This document shows positions 1 through 10,260 of a DNA stretch of 40,750 nt, in pieces. A program made the translations under genes and the position numbers. The notes under the pieces are model-generated. The model was not told the origin of the DNA. It ran no database searches and saw only the letters and a list, made by a program, of their open reading frames with translations. Source of the DNA: Eubacteriaceae bacterium (lineage in GTDB: Bacteria > Bacillota > Clostridia > Eubacteriales > Alkalibacteraceae). Numbering within the stretch: the first letter of the stretch is position 1; every line of letters begins with the position of its first letter. The stretch covers positions 1-40,750 of the forward strand of contig JAAXUP010000011.1 of assembly GCA_013335935.1 (NCBI GenBank). Direction: 5' to 3'.

Positions 1-2
1 CC

Positions 3-1199
3 ACGATGGATATCCTTGAGGAAGGCTACAGCATAAACCTCTTTCCCCTTGCGACATTTGCCATGAACACCTATGCCGATGATGACTGCACCAAATTCAA
101 ACCCAAAATCGGTCCAAATGAAATTGTGCCAGACACTGATCTTGATCTGTTATCCAAAATGCATAAAGCCATCACCATCATCCAATTTAAACTGGAGCAT
201 CAGTATGTATTAAACAATCCTGACTACCACATGAATGACCGGCTGCTTCTGGATAAAATCAATTATGAGGATTTTACGATAAAAGTAGGAAGTGAAGAAT
301 ATAAACTAAACAATAGCACATTTCCGACATTAGACAGCAAAGAACCGTGGAAACTTAACGAAGATGAAAAATCCGTAATTGATAAACTTCGATATTCTTT
401 CCTGAAAAGTGAAAATTTACAGAAGCATATCCGGTTTATGTATGCAAAAGGCGGCATGTACCTGACCTATAATTCCAACCTGCTGTTTCACGCGTCTGTT
501 CCCATGAATGAAAATGGCACCTTCAAAAAGGTTAGGATAAACGGAGATGAGTTTTCTGGTAAAGAGTTGCTGGATAAGATGGAGCAGTGGGCTCGTGAAG
601 CCTATTTTAATCGAGAAGACAAAGAGAATTCAACTGATTTTCTCTGGTACCTGTGGTGCCATCAGGATTCGCCTCTCTTTGGCAAGGACAAAATGGCAAC
701 GCTGGAAAGGTACTTCATCGATGATAAAACTTCCCATAAGGAAACCTATACCCCATATTTTATATTAGTCAATGATGAACAGATCGCAAAAATGATCCTC
801 AAGGAATTTGGCCTTGACCCAGAGGCAGCACATATCATCAACGGTCATGTCCCGGTTAAAACAGGCAAGGGCGAGAGTCCCATAAAAGCCAATGGCAGGC
901 TCCTTGTGATCGACGGAGGTTTTGCCAAGGCCTATCAAAGTACAACGGGAATTGCCGGATATACCCTGATCTATAATTCATACGGACTTCAGCTGGCAAG
1001 CCACGAACCTTTTGAATCTGTTGAAAAGTCAGTCATTGAAGGGATAGATATCCGCTCCACCATCAGTGTCGTGGAAAAAGTGGTGAACCGCAAGAAGGTA
1101 TCCGATACGGATATGGGGCAAAAACTGAAAAGACAGATCGACTACCTGGAGATGCTGTTAGGGGCATATCGAAAAGGTGTGATCAAAGAGAAATTTTAA
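3..1199 (+). CDS. fbp: Fructose-1,6-bisphosphatase class III, C-terminal part
   Basis: Hydrolyses fructose-1,6-bisphosphate to fructose-6-phosphate in gluconeogenesis (cytosolic). The reading frame is open to the window edge, so the N-terminal part lies outside. About 398 residues are visible, whereas class III enzymes of Firmicutes are usually about 640-670 residues. Recognition rests on the family-typical opening DILEEGYSINL with PLATFA, the block NGHVPVKTGKGESPIKA, and VIDGGFAKAYQ followed by GIAGYTLIYNSYGL near the C-terminus. The internal ATG at position 6 is not a real start; it lies within conserved family sequence. The gene ends just before a strong hairpin shared with the convergent sulfite reductase gene. 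Family assignment is secure; regulation cannot be judged because the promoter is outside the window. Confidence 0.93.
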   Translation, partial: TMDILEEGYSINLFPLATFAMNTYADDDCTKFKPKIGPNEIVPDTDLDLLSKMHKAITIIQFKLEHQYVLNNPDYHMNDRLLLDKINYEDFTIKVGSEEYKLNNSTFPTLDSKEPWKLNEDEKSVIDKLRYSFLKSENLQKHIRFMYAKGGMYLTYNSNLLFHASVPMNENGTFKKVRINGDEFSGKELLDKMEQWAREAYFNREDKENSTDFLWYLWCHQDSPLFGKDKMATLERYFIDDKTSHKETYTPYFILVNDEQIAKMILKEFGLDPEAAHIINGHVPVKTGKGESPIKANGRLLVIDGGFAKAYQSTTGIAGYTLIYNSYGLQLASHEPFESVEKSVIEGIDIRSTISVVEKVVNRKKVSDTDMGQKLKRQIDYLEMLLGAYRKGVIKEKF

Positions 1200-1200
1200 T

Positions 1201-1236
1201 AAAAGGTTCCAACTGTGAGAAGTTGGAACCTTTTTT
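1201..1236. terminator. Bidirectional terminator between fbp and the sulfite reductase gene
   Basis: A perfect 14-bp stem (1201-1214 with 1221-1234) encloses the loop GTGAGA. A T-run follows on the plus strand, and the leading AAAA gives a shorter T-run on the minus strand. It sits between two convergent stop codons (1199 and 1242), so it can serve both genes. Confidence 0.9.
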
Positions 1237-1241
1237 ACGTA

Positions 1242-2816
1242 TCAGACCAGGTATTTCTTTAGGCAGTTTTCGAAATCTTCCTGGTAATCCTTTAGATATT
1301 CATAAAACGTCACATGTCTTTCTCTCAATACAAGTGCTACTTCAACCAAGAAGGCAGGAATGGTCTCCGCCAGCATGTCACCCTGTTCTTCAGCAAGATG
1401 GGTATCCTCCTGGCTTACTTTTCCCAACACATACAGCGCAAAAACATCCTCTGAAACCTCATTGATCTTCTTCTTTTTACCTTGAAACCCAATCTCGCAC
1501 ACTTGATGCCTGGCGCAAGAATTTATGCAGCCTGAAATGCTGACAGCGGGCAGAAGATCTTCCTCTAAAATTCCTTTTTCTTCAAACAAGTCCAAAATAT
1601 TCTTCAATAGCTTCTGACTCTGTTGAATGCCGATCTGACAAGTTGGGGTACCAATACAGCTTATGCTTCTTTTTAACCTTGTAGATTTCACGAGCTCGTT
1701 TGCTGCTGAAGATAATTCTCTTGCCTGTTCATTAGTCAAATTTCTGATGTACATGCTTTCATCCATCCCCAGATGGATTTGTGCCAGAGGAACGTGCTCA
1801 AGAAATTCTGCTATGCTTTTCAAATCCTCTGCTTTTAATATCCCTGCTATGGGATGAAGAATCAAAGTGTACAATCCTTTTTGTTTCTGTGATATCAGAT
1901 TCGCACTTTCTGTGATATCCATCACACCAACAGGTTCGACCTCCTGGTTAAGCTCCGGTTTTACGGTGACACCCAGATTCCCACTCTCCTTTACGAAAGA
2001 CAGGTGTTTTTCATAACAATCCAAAAAGGCTTTCTTTCCCATACGCTTCACGATATATCGTATCCGGGCTTTCCCCTTATTCTGATAATCGCCTTCTTCA
2101 ATAAACAAGTTTGTAATCGCTTCTATATGGTACAAAATATCTGAGGGGTCCACCAATTCTTCATAGGGAATACTGATCTCACCATTTGGTCCCAAACTGC
2201 CGCCGATATACAATTTAAAATACGTTTTTCCATTTTGTCTTACGGCGATAAATCCCAAATCGGCAATTGTCGCATTTGCGGTATCCTCCTGATTGTTTGA
2301 AAAGGCGACCTTCAGCTTTCTTGGAAGCTTATAGGTGTTCATTTTCGATATAAAATAATTGTTTACCCTAAGGGCGTACGGTGAAGGATCGAAAGCTTCG
2401 TCCTTATCCACTCCCGAAAGAGGTGACAACGCTACATTTCTTGGGAAATTTCCCCCTCCTCCCCGGGTAAACAGATCATTCTCCAGACTTTTTTTCATGA
2501 TGCTGATCACTTGATCAAACTGGAGGTCATGAAGTTGAATTGCCTGCCTGGTAGTGAGGTGGATGCTTCTCAGGGAAAAATCATATGCAAAATCTCGTAT
2601 CAGTTTTAAGGTCTTCCCATCGAGTAACCCCGACAGGATACGCAGTCTGATCATAAACAACTTGCCCCCACGCTGGGCATAAACTCCCATTCCACCTGAG
2701 ACTGCCTTAAACTCTGCGCTGGAAATCTCTCCATCAACAAATTTCTGGCCAACTTCCTCAAACTCAAGGATCTCTTTATAAAATGTTTCTTTTATCTCTT
2801 CAACGGTCTGTCCCAT
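1242..2816 (-). CDS. Ferredoxin-type siroheme sulfite (nitrite/sulfite) reductase
   Basis: Probably reduces sulfite to sulfide with six electrons, the last reductive step of sulfate assimilation. It has the NirA/Sir layout: a first ferrodoxin-like half, then the catalytic half with the coupled siroheme/4Fe-4S cysteines CIGTPTC (about residues 387-393) and GCINSC (430-434). The substrate-side basic motif TTRQAIQLH is near residue 88. Length (524 residues) fits a single-chain ferredoxin-dependent enzyme; there is no flavoprotein partner nearby. The start at 2816 is chosen because AGGAG lies 10 nt upstream. An ATG at 2825 would sit only 1 nt from that site. It is the last gene of the sulfate run, 118 nt after cysN across a hairpin and possible internal promoter. 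Sulfite rather than nitrite specificity is inferred from the neighbours. Confidence 0.88.
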   Translation of the reverse strand: MGQTVEEIKETFYKEILEFEEVGQKFVDGEISSAEFKAVSGGMGVYAQRGGKLFMIRLRILSGLLDGKTLKLIRDFAYDFSLRSIHLTTRQAIQLHDLQFDQVISIMKKSLENDLFTRGGGGNFPRNVALSPLSGVDKDEAFDPSPYALRVNNYFISKMNTYKLPRKLKVAFSNNQEDTANATIADLGFIAVRQNGKTYFKLYIGGSLGPNGEISIPYEELVDPSDILYHIEAITNLFIEEGDYQNKGKARIRYIVKRMGKKAFLDCYEKHLSFVKESGNLGVTVKPELNQEVEPVGVMDITESANLISQKQKGLYTLILHPIAGILKAEDLKSIAEFLEHVPLAQIHLGMDESMYIRNLTNEQARELSSAANELVKSTRLKRSISCIGTPTCQIGIQQSQKLLKNILDLFEEKGILEEDLLPAVSISGCINSCARHQVCEIGFQGKKKKINEVSEDVFALYVLGKVSQEDTHLAEEQGDMLAETIPAFLVEVALVLRERHVTFYEYLKDYQEDFENCLKKYLV

Positions 2817-2880
2817 TTTCTGCATTCTCCTCTACCTATAAATGTGCCACTTTTATGATCAGGATATCACTCATGGATTC

Positions 2881-2899
2881 TTGATACCAATTATATCAA
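2881..2899 (-). promoter_or_regulatory. Possible internal promoter/operator before sulfite reductase
   Basis: An inverted repeat TTGATA-N7-TATCAA overlaps a TATAAT hexamer read on the minus strand (plus positions 2890-2895). No good -35 box is visible. This could let the reductase gene be controlled apart from the rest of the operon. Evidence is sequence shape only. Confidence 0.3.
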
Positions 2900-2907
2900 A
2901 TTTTTAC

Positions 2908-2928
2908 CGATAAAAGCATCTTCGATGC
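2908..2928 (-). terminator. Weak hairpin after cysN
   Basis: A 5-bp stem GCATC/GATGC with a 3-nt loop is followed on the minus strand by TTTTAT, a few bases after the cysN stop. It is short, so probably a partial terminator or processing site rather than a full stop. Confidence 0.35.
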
Positions 2929-2934
2929 ACATTT

Positions 2935-4734
2935 CTACAGATAGTAATCAAGAATGACCTCGTGTTTTTTTAATAGTCTGCAGGCTTCTTCTACTGCTTC
3001 TCCAGTTTTCACACTGGCATCCGGTTCAAAAATATTAAAAGGTGTATCCTCAATATTGATGACGAGTATCTCATTGGGAAGATTCAGGAGTTTGAGCTTA
3101 TTCGCCTCGTGATCTTCCAAATTGTATATTGACGTAATGAATATCTGTCCGGAATCTGTCAAAATCCTGGCCATCTCGCCGATTTGTCTGATATTTTCAT
3201 CCCGGTCTTCATATTGAAGTAATGAATCGGAAGCAAGCCCATAGATAATGTTATTCACCCCCAGAAAGTATGCCTTGAAATTCAATTCAAATAATTTTTT
3301 CTCAATTTCCTTACCCACTCTTTGAATGTCCGATTGTGCACCTTCCTTGCCCGATGTTATAACAACAAACTTTGATTTATGACCATAGGCTTCATCCCTG
3401 GTTTTCGGATCAATAAATCCTTTTTCCCAATGAACTTCCCGATTTTTCACATGTTCAGATAAAGTATTTTCATTATCCTGCATGCTCTCAAGAATAATAC
3501 CACCTCCGGATATCTCATAGCTATCGACGATTACGAATCTACCTGTACTTTCGATGTCAGAAATTTTGTCAAATGCAACCGGTCTTACCGTATCAAATAT
3601 ACATTCCGCCACATCGTGCCTTTCGATCTGGTCTTTAAAACTATCAATATTAAGTTCAGCGGCATCAACAATATTTAGGACCTCTGCCAATCTGACCCCA
3701 ATATGCATGGTACCTATCTTCAACTTGTAATTCTTATTTTTGACCAGCGGAGCCTTCCCTACCCAGAAAATATTCGCTTTAAATCTCGAACTGGTTTGAG
3801 GCAGCTTTTCATTTGCCTTGACCATAAGTTCACCGGGTTTTATATAAATCTGTGTGGTTAACGTCACCCCAAGGGCTTCATCAGCTTTGAACACCGTCCT
3901 TTTAGAGATATTGAAGCCTTCAATACTTGCGATGATGCTTTTTTTATTGGAAGGCAGAAACAAAACCTCATCTCCAACTTTCACATTTCCGCTTAAAGCT
4001 GTACCGGCAACAATTCTTCTGTCATCACCATCCTGGGTAAATTTATAGATATCCTGAACAGGCATTCTGAAGGGCAATTCTTCTTTATTTTTACGATTTT
4101 CCAAACGATTTAGCTGTTTCAGAACATTTGGTCCATCATACCACATAGTGTTATTGGAATTGGCCGCGATGTTATCCCCCTTCAAAGCACTTATGGGAAT
4201 GAAATTTACAGGCTTGATATTGATCTTTGTTAGAAATTTTGTGAATTCTTCTTTGATCCTGTTAAAGATTTCTTCGTCGTAATCGATCATATCCATTTTA
4301 TTGACCAATACCACCACCTGCCTGATCCCCAGCATTGAAACAAGGTGTCCATGTCGTTTTGAGTTCTCCTGTATTCCCTCCTTGGCATCAATGACCAGAA
4401 GAGCAGCTTCCGCCCTGGATGCACCCGTGACCATGTTTTTCAAAAACTCAATGTGTCCGGGTGCGTCAATAATGATATAATCTCTACTTTCGGATTTGAA
4501 AAAGCATCTCGCGGTATCGATGGTGATCCCTTGAGCCTGTTCATCTTTTAAGGCATCAAGCAAGAAGGCATATTCAAAAGGCCTGGAATTCAAGCGGCAA
4601 AACTCCTTGACCGATTCCAGTTTGCCTTCCGGCAAGGAATTTGTATCTGCCAGGAGCTTGCCGATAACCGTACTTTTGCCATGATCGACATGACCCACTA
4701 TTACGATATTCATTTGTTCTCTGTCTGCTGCCAT
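2935..4734 (-). CDS. cysN: Sulfate adenylyltransferase large GTPase subunit (CysN) with degenerate APS-kinase-like tail
   Basis: GTPase subunit that drives ATP sulfurylase (sulfate + ATP to APS) together with CysD. GTP-binding motifs are intact: GHVDHGKST (14-22), GITID (69-73), DAPGH (90-94) and NKMD (145-148). EF-Tu-like barrel domains follow to about residue 425. Residues about 428-599 align with the APS kinase domain of CysNC fusions, for example [17 protein letters not shown]. But the P-loop position (about 459-469) reads [11 protein letters not shown] instead of the GxSGSGKST type, and the DGDNVRxGL segment has become GVNNIIYGL. Kinase activity is therefore unlikely. The start codon directly abuts the cysD stop codon (TAAATG), indicating translational coupling. 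CysN identity is sure; the dead-kinase reading is a well-supported inference. Confidence 0.9.
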   Translation of the reverse strand: MAADREQMNIVIVGHVDHGKSTVIGKLLADTNSLPEGKLESVKEFCRLNSRPFEYAFLLDALKDEQAQGITIDTARCFFKSESRDYIIIDAPGHIEFLKNMVTGASRAEAALLVIDAKEGIQENSKRHGHLVSMLGIRQVVVLVNKMDMIDYDEEIFNRIKEEFTKFLTKINIKPVNFIPISALKGDNIAANSNNTMWYDGPNVLKQLNRLENRKNKEELPFRMPVQDIYKFTQDGDDRRIVAGTALSGNVKVGDEVLFLPSNKKSIIASIEGFNISKRTVFKADEALGVTLTTQIYIKPGELMVKANEKLPQTSSRFKANIFWVGKAPLVKNKNYKLKIGTMHIGVRLAEVLNIVDAAELNIDSFKDQIERHDVAECIFDTVRPVAFDKISDIESTGRFVIVDSYEISGGGIILESMQDNENTLSEHVKNREVHWEKGFIDPKTRDEAYGHKSKFVVITSGKEGAQSDIQRVGKEIEKKLFELNFKAYFLGVNNIIYGLASDSLLQYEDRDENIRQIGEMARILTDSGQIFITSIYNLEDHEANKLKLLNLPNEILVINIEDTPFNIFEPDASVKTGEAVEEACRLLKKHEVILDYYL

Positions 4735-5616
4735 TTACATATACCCATCCCTTCTGAGTTCTTCCAAGCCTCCGCCGCCATCCTTATCCTGGGCTCTACC
4801 GGATCTTTCTGCGATATTTGCGAATTTACCACTAACCAACTCTTCTATGATATCCTCAACATCCTTAGCATTTGATTCAACCGGGAGGGTGCATGGATAG
4901 CACCCCAGGGATCTATACCTCTTTCCTTCCCCCCGGTCAAAATACAGTGAGGTGACCGGTATATTTTCCCTTTGTATGTACTCCCAGATGTTTAACTCTG
5001 TCCAATCTAAAAGCGGATGAATTCTCACATGTGTTCCAGGTGCAAAATCTGTTTTATATTGATTCCAGAATTCTGGTGGCTGATCTCCAACATCCCAGTC
5101 GTTTTCTTTATCCCTAGGGGAGAAGTATCTTTCCTTTGATCGGCTGCCTTCCTCATCAGCTCTGACACCAACGATAACCCCAGTGTATTTATCTGTATTA
5201 TTATCAGGTATATATTTGCCTGTGGTGTGATCCATGATATATCTTGGCCATTCTCCGGAGAGAGTATGTTTCAATGCCTCTGACTTAAGTTCCTTGCAGC
5301 ATTCGATTCTCCCAACATTCCCATCCGGAAAAGTTCTTTTATTCTTCAGTGCTTCTTCATTTTCACCATAGATCATGGTGAGCTTCCATTCCTGAGTTAA
5401 CCGGTCTCTATACTCGATCATCTCAGGGATTTTGAAATGGGTATCCACATGTACCAAAGGGATGGGAACATGACCAAAAAATGCTTTTCTGGCAAGCCAT
5501 AAAAGTACTGTACTGTCCTTCCCTATGGACCAAAGCATGCAAATGCTCCTGAATTCCCGATAAGCCTCTCGTAGGATATAAACACTTTGTGCTTCCAGTT
5601 TATCTAAATGATCCAT
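4735..5616 (-). CDS. cysD: Sulfate adenylyltransferase small subunit (CysD)
   Basis: Catalytic PP-loop ATP pyrophosphatase-fold subunit of ATP sulfurylase, forming APS with CysN. The PP-loop SIGKDST (about 30-36) is the CysD form of the SGGKDS motif. Family blocks [43 protein letters not shown] and [11 protein letters not shown] are all present, and the C-terminus ends in the usual [14 protein letters not shown]-type stretch. Length of 293 residues is normal. AAGGAG lies 6 nt upstream of the ATG and overlaps the cysH stop codon, so the two genes are tightly coupled. Cytosolic. The assignment is secure. Confidence 0.95.
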   Translation of the reverse strand: MDHLDKLEAQSVYILREAYREFRSICMLWSIGKDSTVLLWLARKAFFGHVPIPLVHVDTHFKIPEMIEYRDRLTQEWKLTMIYGENEEALKNKRTFPDGNVGRIECCKELKSEALKHTLSGEWPRYIMDHTTGKYIPDNNTDKYTGVIVGVRADEEGSRSKERYFSPRDKENDWDVGDQPPEFWNQYKTDFAPGTHVRIHPLLDWTELNIWEYIQRENIPVTSLYFDRGEGKRYRSLGCYPCTLPVESNAKDVEDIIEELVSGKFANIAERSGRAQDKDGGGGLEELRRDGYM

Positions 5617-5626
5617 AATTTTCTCC

Positions 5627-6361
5627 TTATCTGTAAATATTCAGGTCGCTATATCCTGGAACATGAAGCCCACATTCTTTTTTTTCTGGGCTTTCCCACC
5701 ACCATCTGCCGCTTCTTAAATCTTCACCAGGCGCTACAGCCTGGGTACAAGGCTGGCAGCCAACACTTTGAAAACCTCTTTCATAAAGTTTGCTGAAGGG
5801 TACAGACTCTTTTTTTAAATATTCCCAAACCTGATCTTCGCTCCAATATACAATTGGATTAACCTTTAGAAGATTATGATTATGATCCCACTCAAAAATT
5901 TCTGTCCTCTGTCTTGTTACCGACTGATCTCTTCGAAGCCCGCAGATCCAGGCATCAGCATTTGATAACGCTCGCTTAAGTGGTTTTACCTTTCGAATTT
6001 CACAGCATTTTTTTCTCAGATCTACGCTTTCATAAAATAGATTCGCTCCATGATGGGAGACGAGTTCCTCTACATCGCCACTTTCCGGTGAATATACTTT
6101 ATATTTGAAATGATATTTTTTTATCGTTTGGTCAAGAAGATCATAAGTTTCCTGGAAGTGTCTTCCCGTATCAATGAAAAATATTCTCGCTTCAGAATTG
6201 ACCTTAATGATCATGTCTGTCAAAATCTGATCTTCTATGGATAGACTTGAGGCTAAGACGACTTTCTCTTTTCCGACTTTTTCAAGAATATACCGAACTA
6301 TTTCCTGGGGTGATGCATCCCTAAATTTACTATTTAAAAACTCAAGATTTAATTTTTCCAT
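5627..6361 (-). CDS. cysH: Adenylyl-sulfate (APS) reductase, assimilatory, iron-sulfur type
   Basis: Reduces activated sulfate to sulfite using thioredoxin or a similar thiol donor. The enzyme carries the paired-cysteine cluster signature [12 protein letters not shown] (Cys119-Cys120) and CQPC (Cys202, Cys205), which marks the 4Fe-4S, APS-using branch of CysH rather than the cluster-free PAPS reductases. The C-terminal catalytic motif ECGLH is at about 229-233. The PP-loop region is the family form SSLSIEDQ (38-45). Length of 244 residues is normal. APS preference agrees with the absence of a functional APS kinase in this operon. The gene lies 37 nt after cysA and 10 nt before cysD. Confidence 0.92.
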   Translation of the reverse strand: MEKLNLEFLNSKFRDASPQEIVRYILEKVGKEKVVLASSLSIEDQILTDMIIKVNSEARIFFIDTGRHFQETYDLLDQTIKKYHFKYKVYSPESGDVEELVSHHGANLFYESVDLRKKCCEIRKVKPLKRALSNADAWICGLRRDQSVTRQRTEIFEWDHNHNLLKVNPIVYWSEDQVWEYLKKESVPFSKLYERGFQSVGCQPCTQAVAPGEDLRSGRWWWESPEKKECGLHVPGYSDLNIYR

Positions 6362-6398
6362 GCGCTAACCTTTCAACTGCCTTTCCTTATTTTTAGAT

Positions 6399-7415
6399 TC
6401 ATATTGCATAATCATCAGGAGTGAACACTCTAAAATCTCTGGGCCTGACAAAGACTTTTTTCCTCTCGGCGAGCCCCAGATCTTTAAATACCTCTCTGCT
6501 TATTTCAGCTTCAATGAAATCTCCTGTATCAAGCCTTTTAAGCTCGATGTTTACGATGGGTCCGATTGCCCGGATAAAAAGTATCTCTGCTAGAGTAAAT
6601 TCACCTTCATCCTCTTCAAGTCTGATTTCGATATCGTGAGGTCTTGAATAGTTGATTATATTTTTGCCATCCTCCACTCTTCGGTGGAACAGATTCACAT
6701 TCCCAAGGAAATTGTAAACGAATGGATTCGCTGGATTATCATATACCTCTTCAGGTGTTCCAATCTGTTCAATTTTTCCCTGATTTAGGATGACGATCCT
6801 GTCAGCCACATCCAAGGCTTCCTCCTGATCGTGAGTGACAAACACACTGGTAATGGGATATTCATCATGAAGTTTTCTCAGCCATCTCCTTAGGTCCTTT
6901 CTTACCTTGGCATCAAGCGCTCCAAATGGTTCATCCAGCAAAAGCACTTTTGGTTCAACAGCAAGTGCCCGGGCAAGAGCTATTCGCTGCCTTTGTCCAC
7001 CAGAAAGCTGAGCAGGATAGCGGTTTGACAATTCTTCCATTTTCACCAGGGATAGAAGCTCATGTGTCTTTTGCCTGATAACTTCTTTAGAAGGTCTGAA
7101 CTTCCTGGGTCTCACCTTAAGTCCAAAAGCGATGTTTTCAAATACAGTCATATGCTTGAATAGCGCATAGTGCTGGAATACAAATCCTACTTTTCTGTCC
7201 TGAGTGCTTGTACCTGTATGATCCTCCCCGTCAAAGATAACGCTTCCAGTATCGGAAGATTCCAAACCTGCGATAATCCTAAGAAGTGTCGTTTTCCCAG
7301 AACCTGAAGGTCCCAAAAGGGCTACCAATTCTCCTGTTTCGATTTTTAAGTTTATTTCACTCAACGCTTTGAATGCTTCAAAATTCTTTGTGATGTTTAT
7401 TATTTCAATACTCAT
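6399..7415 (-). CDS. cysA: Sulfate/thiosulfate ABC transporter ATP-binding protein
   Basis: Powers sulfate import with the CysT/CysW permeases and the CysP binding protein, on the cytoplasmic face of the membrane. Walker [10 protein letters not shown], signature [16 protein letters not shown], Walker [13 protein letters not shown] and the switch histidine in [14 protein letters not shown] are all visible. A C-terminal regulatory extension of the CysA/PotA kind follows, including FLGNVNLF and SRPHDIEI. The start at 7415 is chosen because GGAGG lies 7 nt upstream; the longer frame from 7442 would begin without a ribosome site. At 338 residues the length is normal. Position between cysW and cysH supports sulfate rather than another anion. 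Confidence 0.93.
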   Translation of the reverse strand: MSIEIINITKNFEAFKALSEINLKIETGELVALLGPSGSGKTTLLRIIAGLESSDTGSVIFDGEDHTGTSTQDRKVGFVFQHYALFKHMTVFENIAFGLKVRPRKFRPSKEVIRQKTHELLSLVKMEELSNRYPAQLSGGQRQRIALARALAVEPKVLLLDEPFGALDAKVRKDLRRWLRKLHDEYPITSVFVTHDQEEALDVADRIVILNQGKIEQIGTPEEVYDNPANPFVYNFLGNVNLFHRRVEDGKNIINYSRPHDIEIRLEEDEGEFTLAEILFIRAIGPIVNIELKRLDTGDFIEAEISREVFKDLGLAERKKVFVRPRDFRVFTPDDYAI

Positions 7416-7450
7416 ATTTGATCCTCCGATGTTTATTTCCATTAACTTTA

Positions 7451-8272
7451 TCAGTTGGATAATTTGTTTTGACTTTTAATTTTCCAATCAGCAAAATTTT
7501 TGATCAAAAGATTTATAATCGCCACAACGGTTAAAAGGGACGCAACAGCAAATGCTGCTGAAAATTGATATTCGTTATATAGTATTTCAATATGAAGAGG
7601 CAATGTGTTCGTCAGCCCCCTGATATGACCCGATACAACGGAAACCGCTCCGAATTCACCCGCAGTCCGGGCAGCTGTAAGAATCACTCCATATATTAGT
7701 CCCCACTTGATATTCGGCAGAGTGACCAGCAAAAATGTTTTCCATCCACTTGCTCCCAGTGTCAAAGCCGCTTCTTCTTCAGACGTGCCCTGGGCTTCCA
7801 TCAACGGGATAAGCTCTCTGGCAACAAAAGGGACCGTTACAAACAGTGTGGCAAGAATAATGCCCGGCGTGGCAAATATGATTTTAAGTCCCCATTCATT
7901 GAGAAGAGGAGCAAATAATCCATGACTTGTGCTAAACAAAAGTACAAAGATAAGACCAGCTACCACCGGAGAGATCGCAAATGGGAGATCAATTAATGTC
8001 AATATAATATTTTTTCCTTTAAAATCAAATTTGGTTACTGACCATGCTGCCATAATTCCAAAAATCGTGTTCAAGGGCACCGTCACAGCAATTGTTAAGA
8101 GTGTCAGCTTGATTGCCTTGATCGCCATAGGATCACTTATGGCCGCATAATATAATCCCCACCCTTTCTCAAATGCTTTGACAAAAACCGATAGAAGGGG
8201 CACGATTAATAGCAGCAGGAAAAAGCTCAAAGCGATAACAATCAATATGAAGCGAAACCCTTTATCTTTCAT
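7451..8272 (-). CDS. cysW: Sulfate ABC transporter permease CysW
   Basis: One of two membrane permeases of the sulfate importer. It shows a first membrane segment near residues 5-28 and about six in all. The permease EAA-loop for ATPase contact appears as [22 protein letters not shown], and [13 protein letters not shown] is typical of CysW. The start at 8272 gives a 273-residue protein whose ATG overlaps the cysT stop codon (ATGA), and GGGTGGA precedes it. The longer version from 8314 would add a charged 14-residue extension and a 46-nt overlap, which is less likely. Translational coupling to cysT is implied. Confidence 0.92.
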   Translation of the reverse strand: MKDKGFRFILIVIALSFFLLLLIVPLLSVFVKAFEKGWGLYYAAISDPMAIKAIKLTLLTIAVTVPLNTIFGIMAAWSVTKFDFKGKNIILTLIDLPFAISPVVAGLIFVLLFSTSHGLFAPLLNEWGLKIIFATPGIILATLFVTVPFVARELIPLMEAQGTSEEEAALTLGASGWKTFLLVTLPNIKWGLIYGVILTAARTAGEFGAVSVVSGHIRGLTNTLPLHIEILYNEYQFSAAFAVASLLTVVAIINLLIKNFADWKIKSQNKLSN

Positions 8273-9105
8273 CTTCCACCCACCCTTTTTATTTTTCCGC
8301 CGCTTACCTTCCATTGAAAATAGTTTATTGAGAATAGAATCAGAAATGACATGACGAGCATTATTGCGGCTACCGCAGTTCCACCTGCATAATCATACTG
8401 CTCTAGTTTTGTCCTGATAAGAAGTGGTGCGATTTCCGTTTTAAAAGGCATGTTTCCTGATATAAAGACGACTGATCCGTATTCACCCAAAGCCCTTGAA
8501 AAAGCCAAAGCGAATCCTGTAATGATAGCCGGGAACATTTCCGGCAGTATCACTTTACGAAATATCTGTAATTTTGTTGCTCCAAGGCAGGATGCCGCTT
8601 CTTCAACCTCTTTGTCAAAGTTCTGAAGAACCGGTTGGACTGTCCTGACCACAAATGGAAAACTGATAAAAATCAAAGCAACTACTATTCCAAGGGGGGT
8701 GTATGATACTGTTATCCCCAGCGGTTCCAGAAATCTTCCGATCCAACCATTTGGCGCATAGAGCGTTGTAAGGGATATCCCTGCAACTGCTGTAGGCAGT
8801 GCAAAAGGCAAATCGATAAGTCCGTCCATGATTTTCTTTCCAGGGAAGGAATATCGTTCAATTACCCACGCCACAAGAAATCCAAAAAAAACGTTTATCA
8901 GCGCGGCTGCAAACGCTGTGGTAAAAGATACCTTAAGTGAAGATAGCACCCTCGGAGAGGATGCTATTTCCCACAACTTTTCAAATCCCAGGCTTGAACT
9001 ATTGAAAAATACCATTGAAACGGGTATAAGTACCAGCAAACTTAAATATAGCATTGAAAATCCAAATGTGATCCCAAAACCTGGGATTACGTTTTTCTTT
9101 TTCAT
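8269..9105 (-). CDS. cysT: Sulfate ABC transporter permease CysT
   Basis: Partner permease of CysW (also called CysU). About six hydrophobic segments, the family block IDLPFALPTAVAGI, the ATPase-contact loop EEAASCLGATKLQIFRKVILP and SRALGEYGSVVFISGN identify it. The start at 9105 is preferred because GGGAG lies 8 nt upstream, giving 278 residues; an ATG at 9129 lies upstream in frame but lacks a ribosome site. It follows the binding-protein gene by 26 nt and overlaps cysW by 4 nt, as in most sulfate permease operons. Confidence 0.92.
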   Translation of the reverse strand: MKKKNVIPGFGITFGFSMLYLSLLVLIPVSMVFFNSSSLGFEKLWEIASSPRVLSSLKVSFTTAFAAALINVFFGFLVAWVIERYSFPGKKIMDGLIDLPFALPTAVAGISLTTLYAPNGWIGRFLEPLGITVSYTPLGIVVALIFISFPFVVRTVQPVLQNFDKEVEEAASCLGATKLQIFRKVILPEMFPAIITGFALAFSRALGEYGSVVFISGNMPFKTEIAPLLIRTKLEQYDYAGGTAVAAIMLVMSFLILFSINYFQWKVSGGKIKRVGGR

Positions 9106-9131
9106 TAATTCAACTCCCTGATTTATCAAAA

Positions 9132-10196
9132 TTATTTTGCTTCATAGATCTGATCAAAAACTCCCCCATCGTTAAAATGTGTACTTTGTGCTTTGTCCCA
9201 ACCTCCGAACACTTCATCAATTGTAAATAGCTCCAGCTGGGGAAACTGTGCTTGATATTTTTTTGCTACATCCGCATTTCTTGGTCTGTAGAAATTTTTT
9301 GCTGCAATTTCCTGACCTTCCTCACCGTAAAGATATTCAAGGTAGGCTTCAGCCACTTTTCTGGTTCCTTTTTTATCGACTACCGAATCCACCACTGATA
9401 CAGGGGGTTCTGCAAGGATACTGACAGAGGGGATGACAATTTCAAATTTATCATCACCAAATTCTTTTACAGAGAGGAAGGCTTCATTCTCCCATGCGAT
9501 AAGCACATCACCTAGTCCTCTTTCAACAAATGTTGTAGTTGAGCCCCTGGCGCCGGAATCCAGCACAGGTACATTTTTGTACATTGCCTTCAGGAATTCC
9601 TCCCCTTGTTTTTCATCATTTCCGTTATTTTTCAGGGCATATCCTAACGCAGCAAGGTAATTCCATCTTGCTCCACCGGATGTTTTTGGATTAGGCGTGA
9701 TAACCGCTACTCCGTCCTTGGTCAAGTCATTCCAATCCTTGATGTTTTTAGGATTGCCTTTCCTGACCAGGAAAACAATCGTGGAAGTGTAGGGCGTGGA
9801 ATTTTCCGGCAGTCTTTCCTTCCAGTTTTCGTCGATCAATTTATCTTTCGTATTTATCGAATCGATATCGTAGGCAAGGGCTAATGTTACCACGTCTGCT
9901 TCATTGCCATCGATGACTGTTCTGGCTTGACTTCCAGATCCTCCATGGGATTGCTGTACGGTTACCTCTTGTCCGGTTTTTTCTTTCCAATACTTTGAAA
10001 ATGCTATGTTGTACTCCTGATAGAGCTCTCTTGTTGGGTCATAAGAAACGTTCAGAAGCGTTACAGGTTCCTTCCCTGTTTCGTTATTTCCGTTTGCTGC
10101 TTTTCCAGAAGAGCATCCGGCAAGCACCGATGCAATGAGTAGTGCAGACACGACTACCAATGTTGTTTTTTTATGTTTTCCGCCGAATATATTCAA
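9132..10196 (-). CDS. cysP: Sulfate-binding lipoprotein of the ABC importer
   Basis: Captures sulfate outside the membrane and delivers it to CysT/CysW. It begins with a lipoprotein signal (KHKKTT, a hydrophobic stretch, then LAGC with the lipidated cysteine at about residue 28) and a short polar linker. Family blocks are [13 protein letters not shown] near the mature N-terminus, [33 protein letters not shown]-like [18 protein letters not shown] and the C-terminal FRPRN-like FYRPRN. The start codon is TTG with GGGAG 6 nt upstream; no ATG or GTG lies near the start of the signal peptide. At 354 residues it is normal. Whether it is Sbp-like or CysP-like (sulfate versus thiosulfate) cannot be told from sequence. 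Confidence 0.9.
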   Translation of the reverse strand: MNIFGGKHKKTTLVVVSALLIASVLAGCSSGKAANGNNETGKEPVTLLNVSYDPTRELYQEYNIAFSKYWKEKTGQEVTVQQSHGGSGSQARTVIDGNEADVVTLALAYDIDSINTKDKLIDENWKERLPENSTPYTSTIVFLVRKGNPKNIKDWNDLTKDGVAVITPNPKTSGGARWNYLAALGYALKNNGNDEKQGEEFLKAMYKNVPVLDSGARGSTTTFVERGLGDVLIAWENEAFLSVKEFGDDKFEIVIPSVSILAEPPVSVVDSVVDKKGTRKVAEAYLEYLYGEEGQEIAAKNFYRPRNADVAKKYQAQFPQLELFTIDEVFGGWDKAQSTHFNDGGVFDQIYEAK

Positions 10197-10260
10197 AATT
10201 GTCTCCCTCTCCTTTCATTTCGTACAGCTTTCTATCCGTTAACTGGCTTTGCTGGTACTT

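Noticed and set aside
5627-6361. PAPS reductase
   Set aside because: The CC and CxxC cluster cysteines mark the APS-type enzyme, and no working APS kinase is encoded here.
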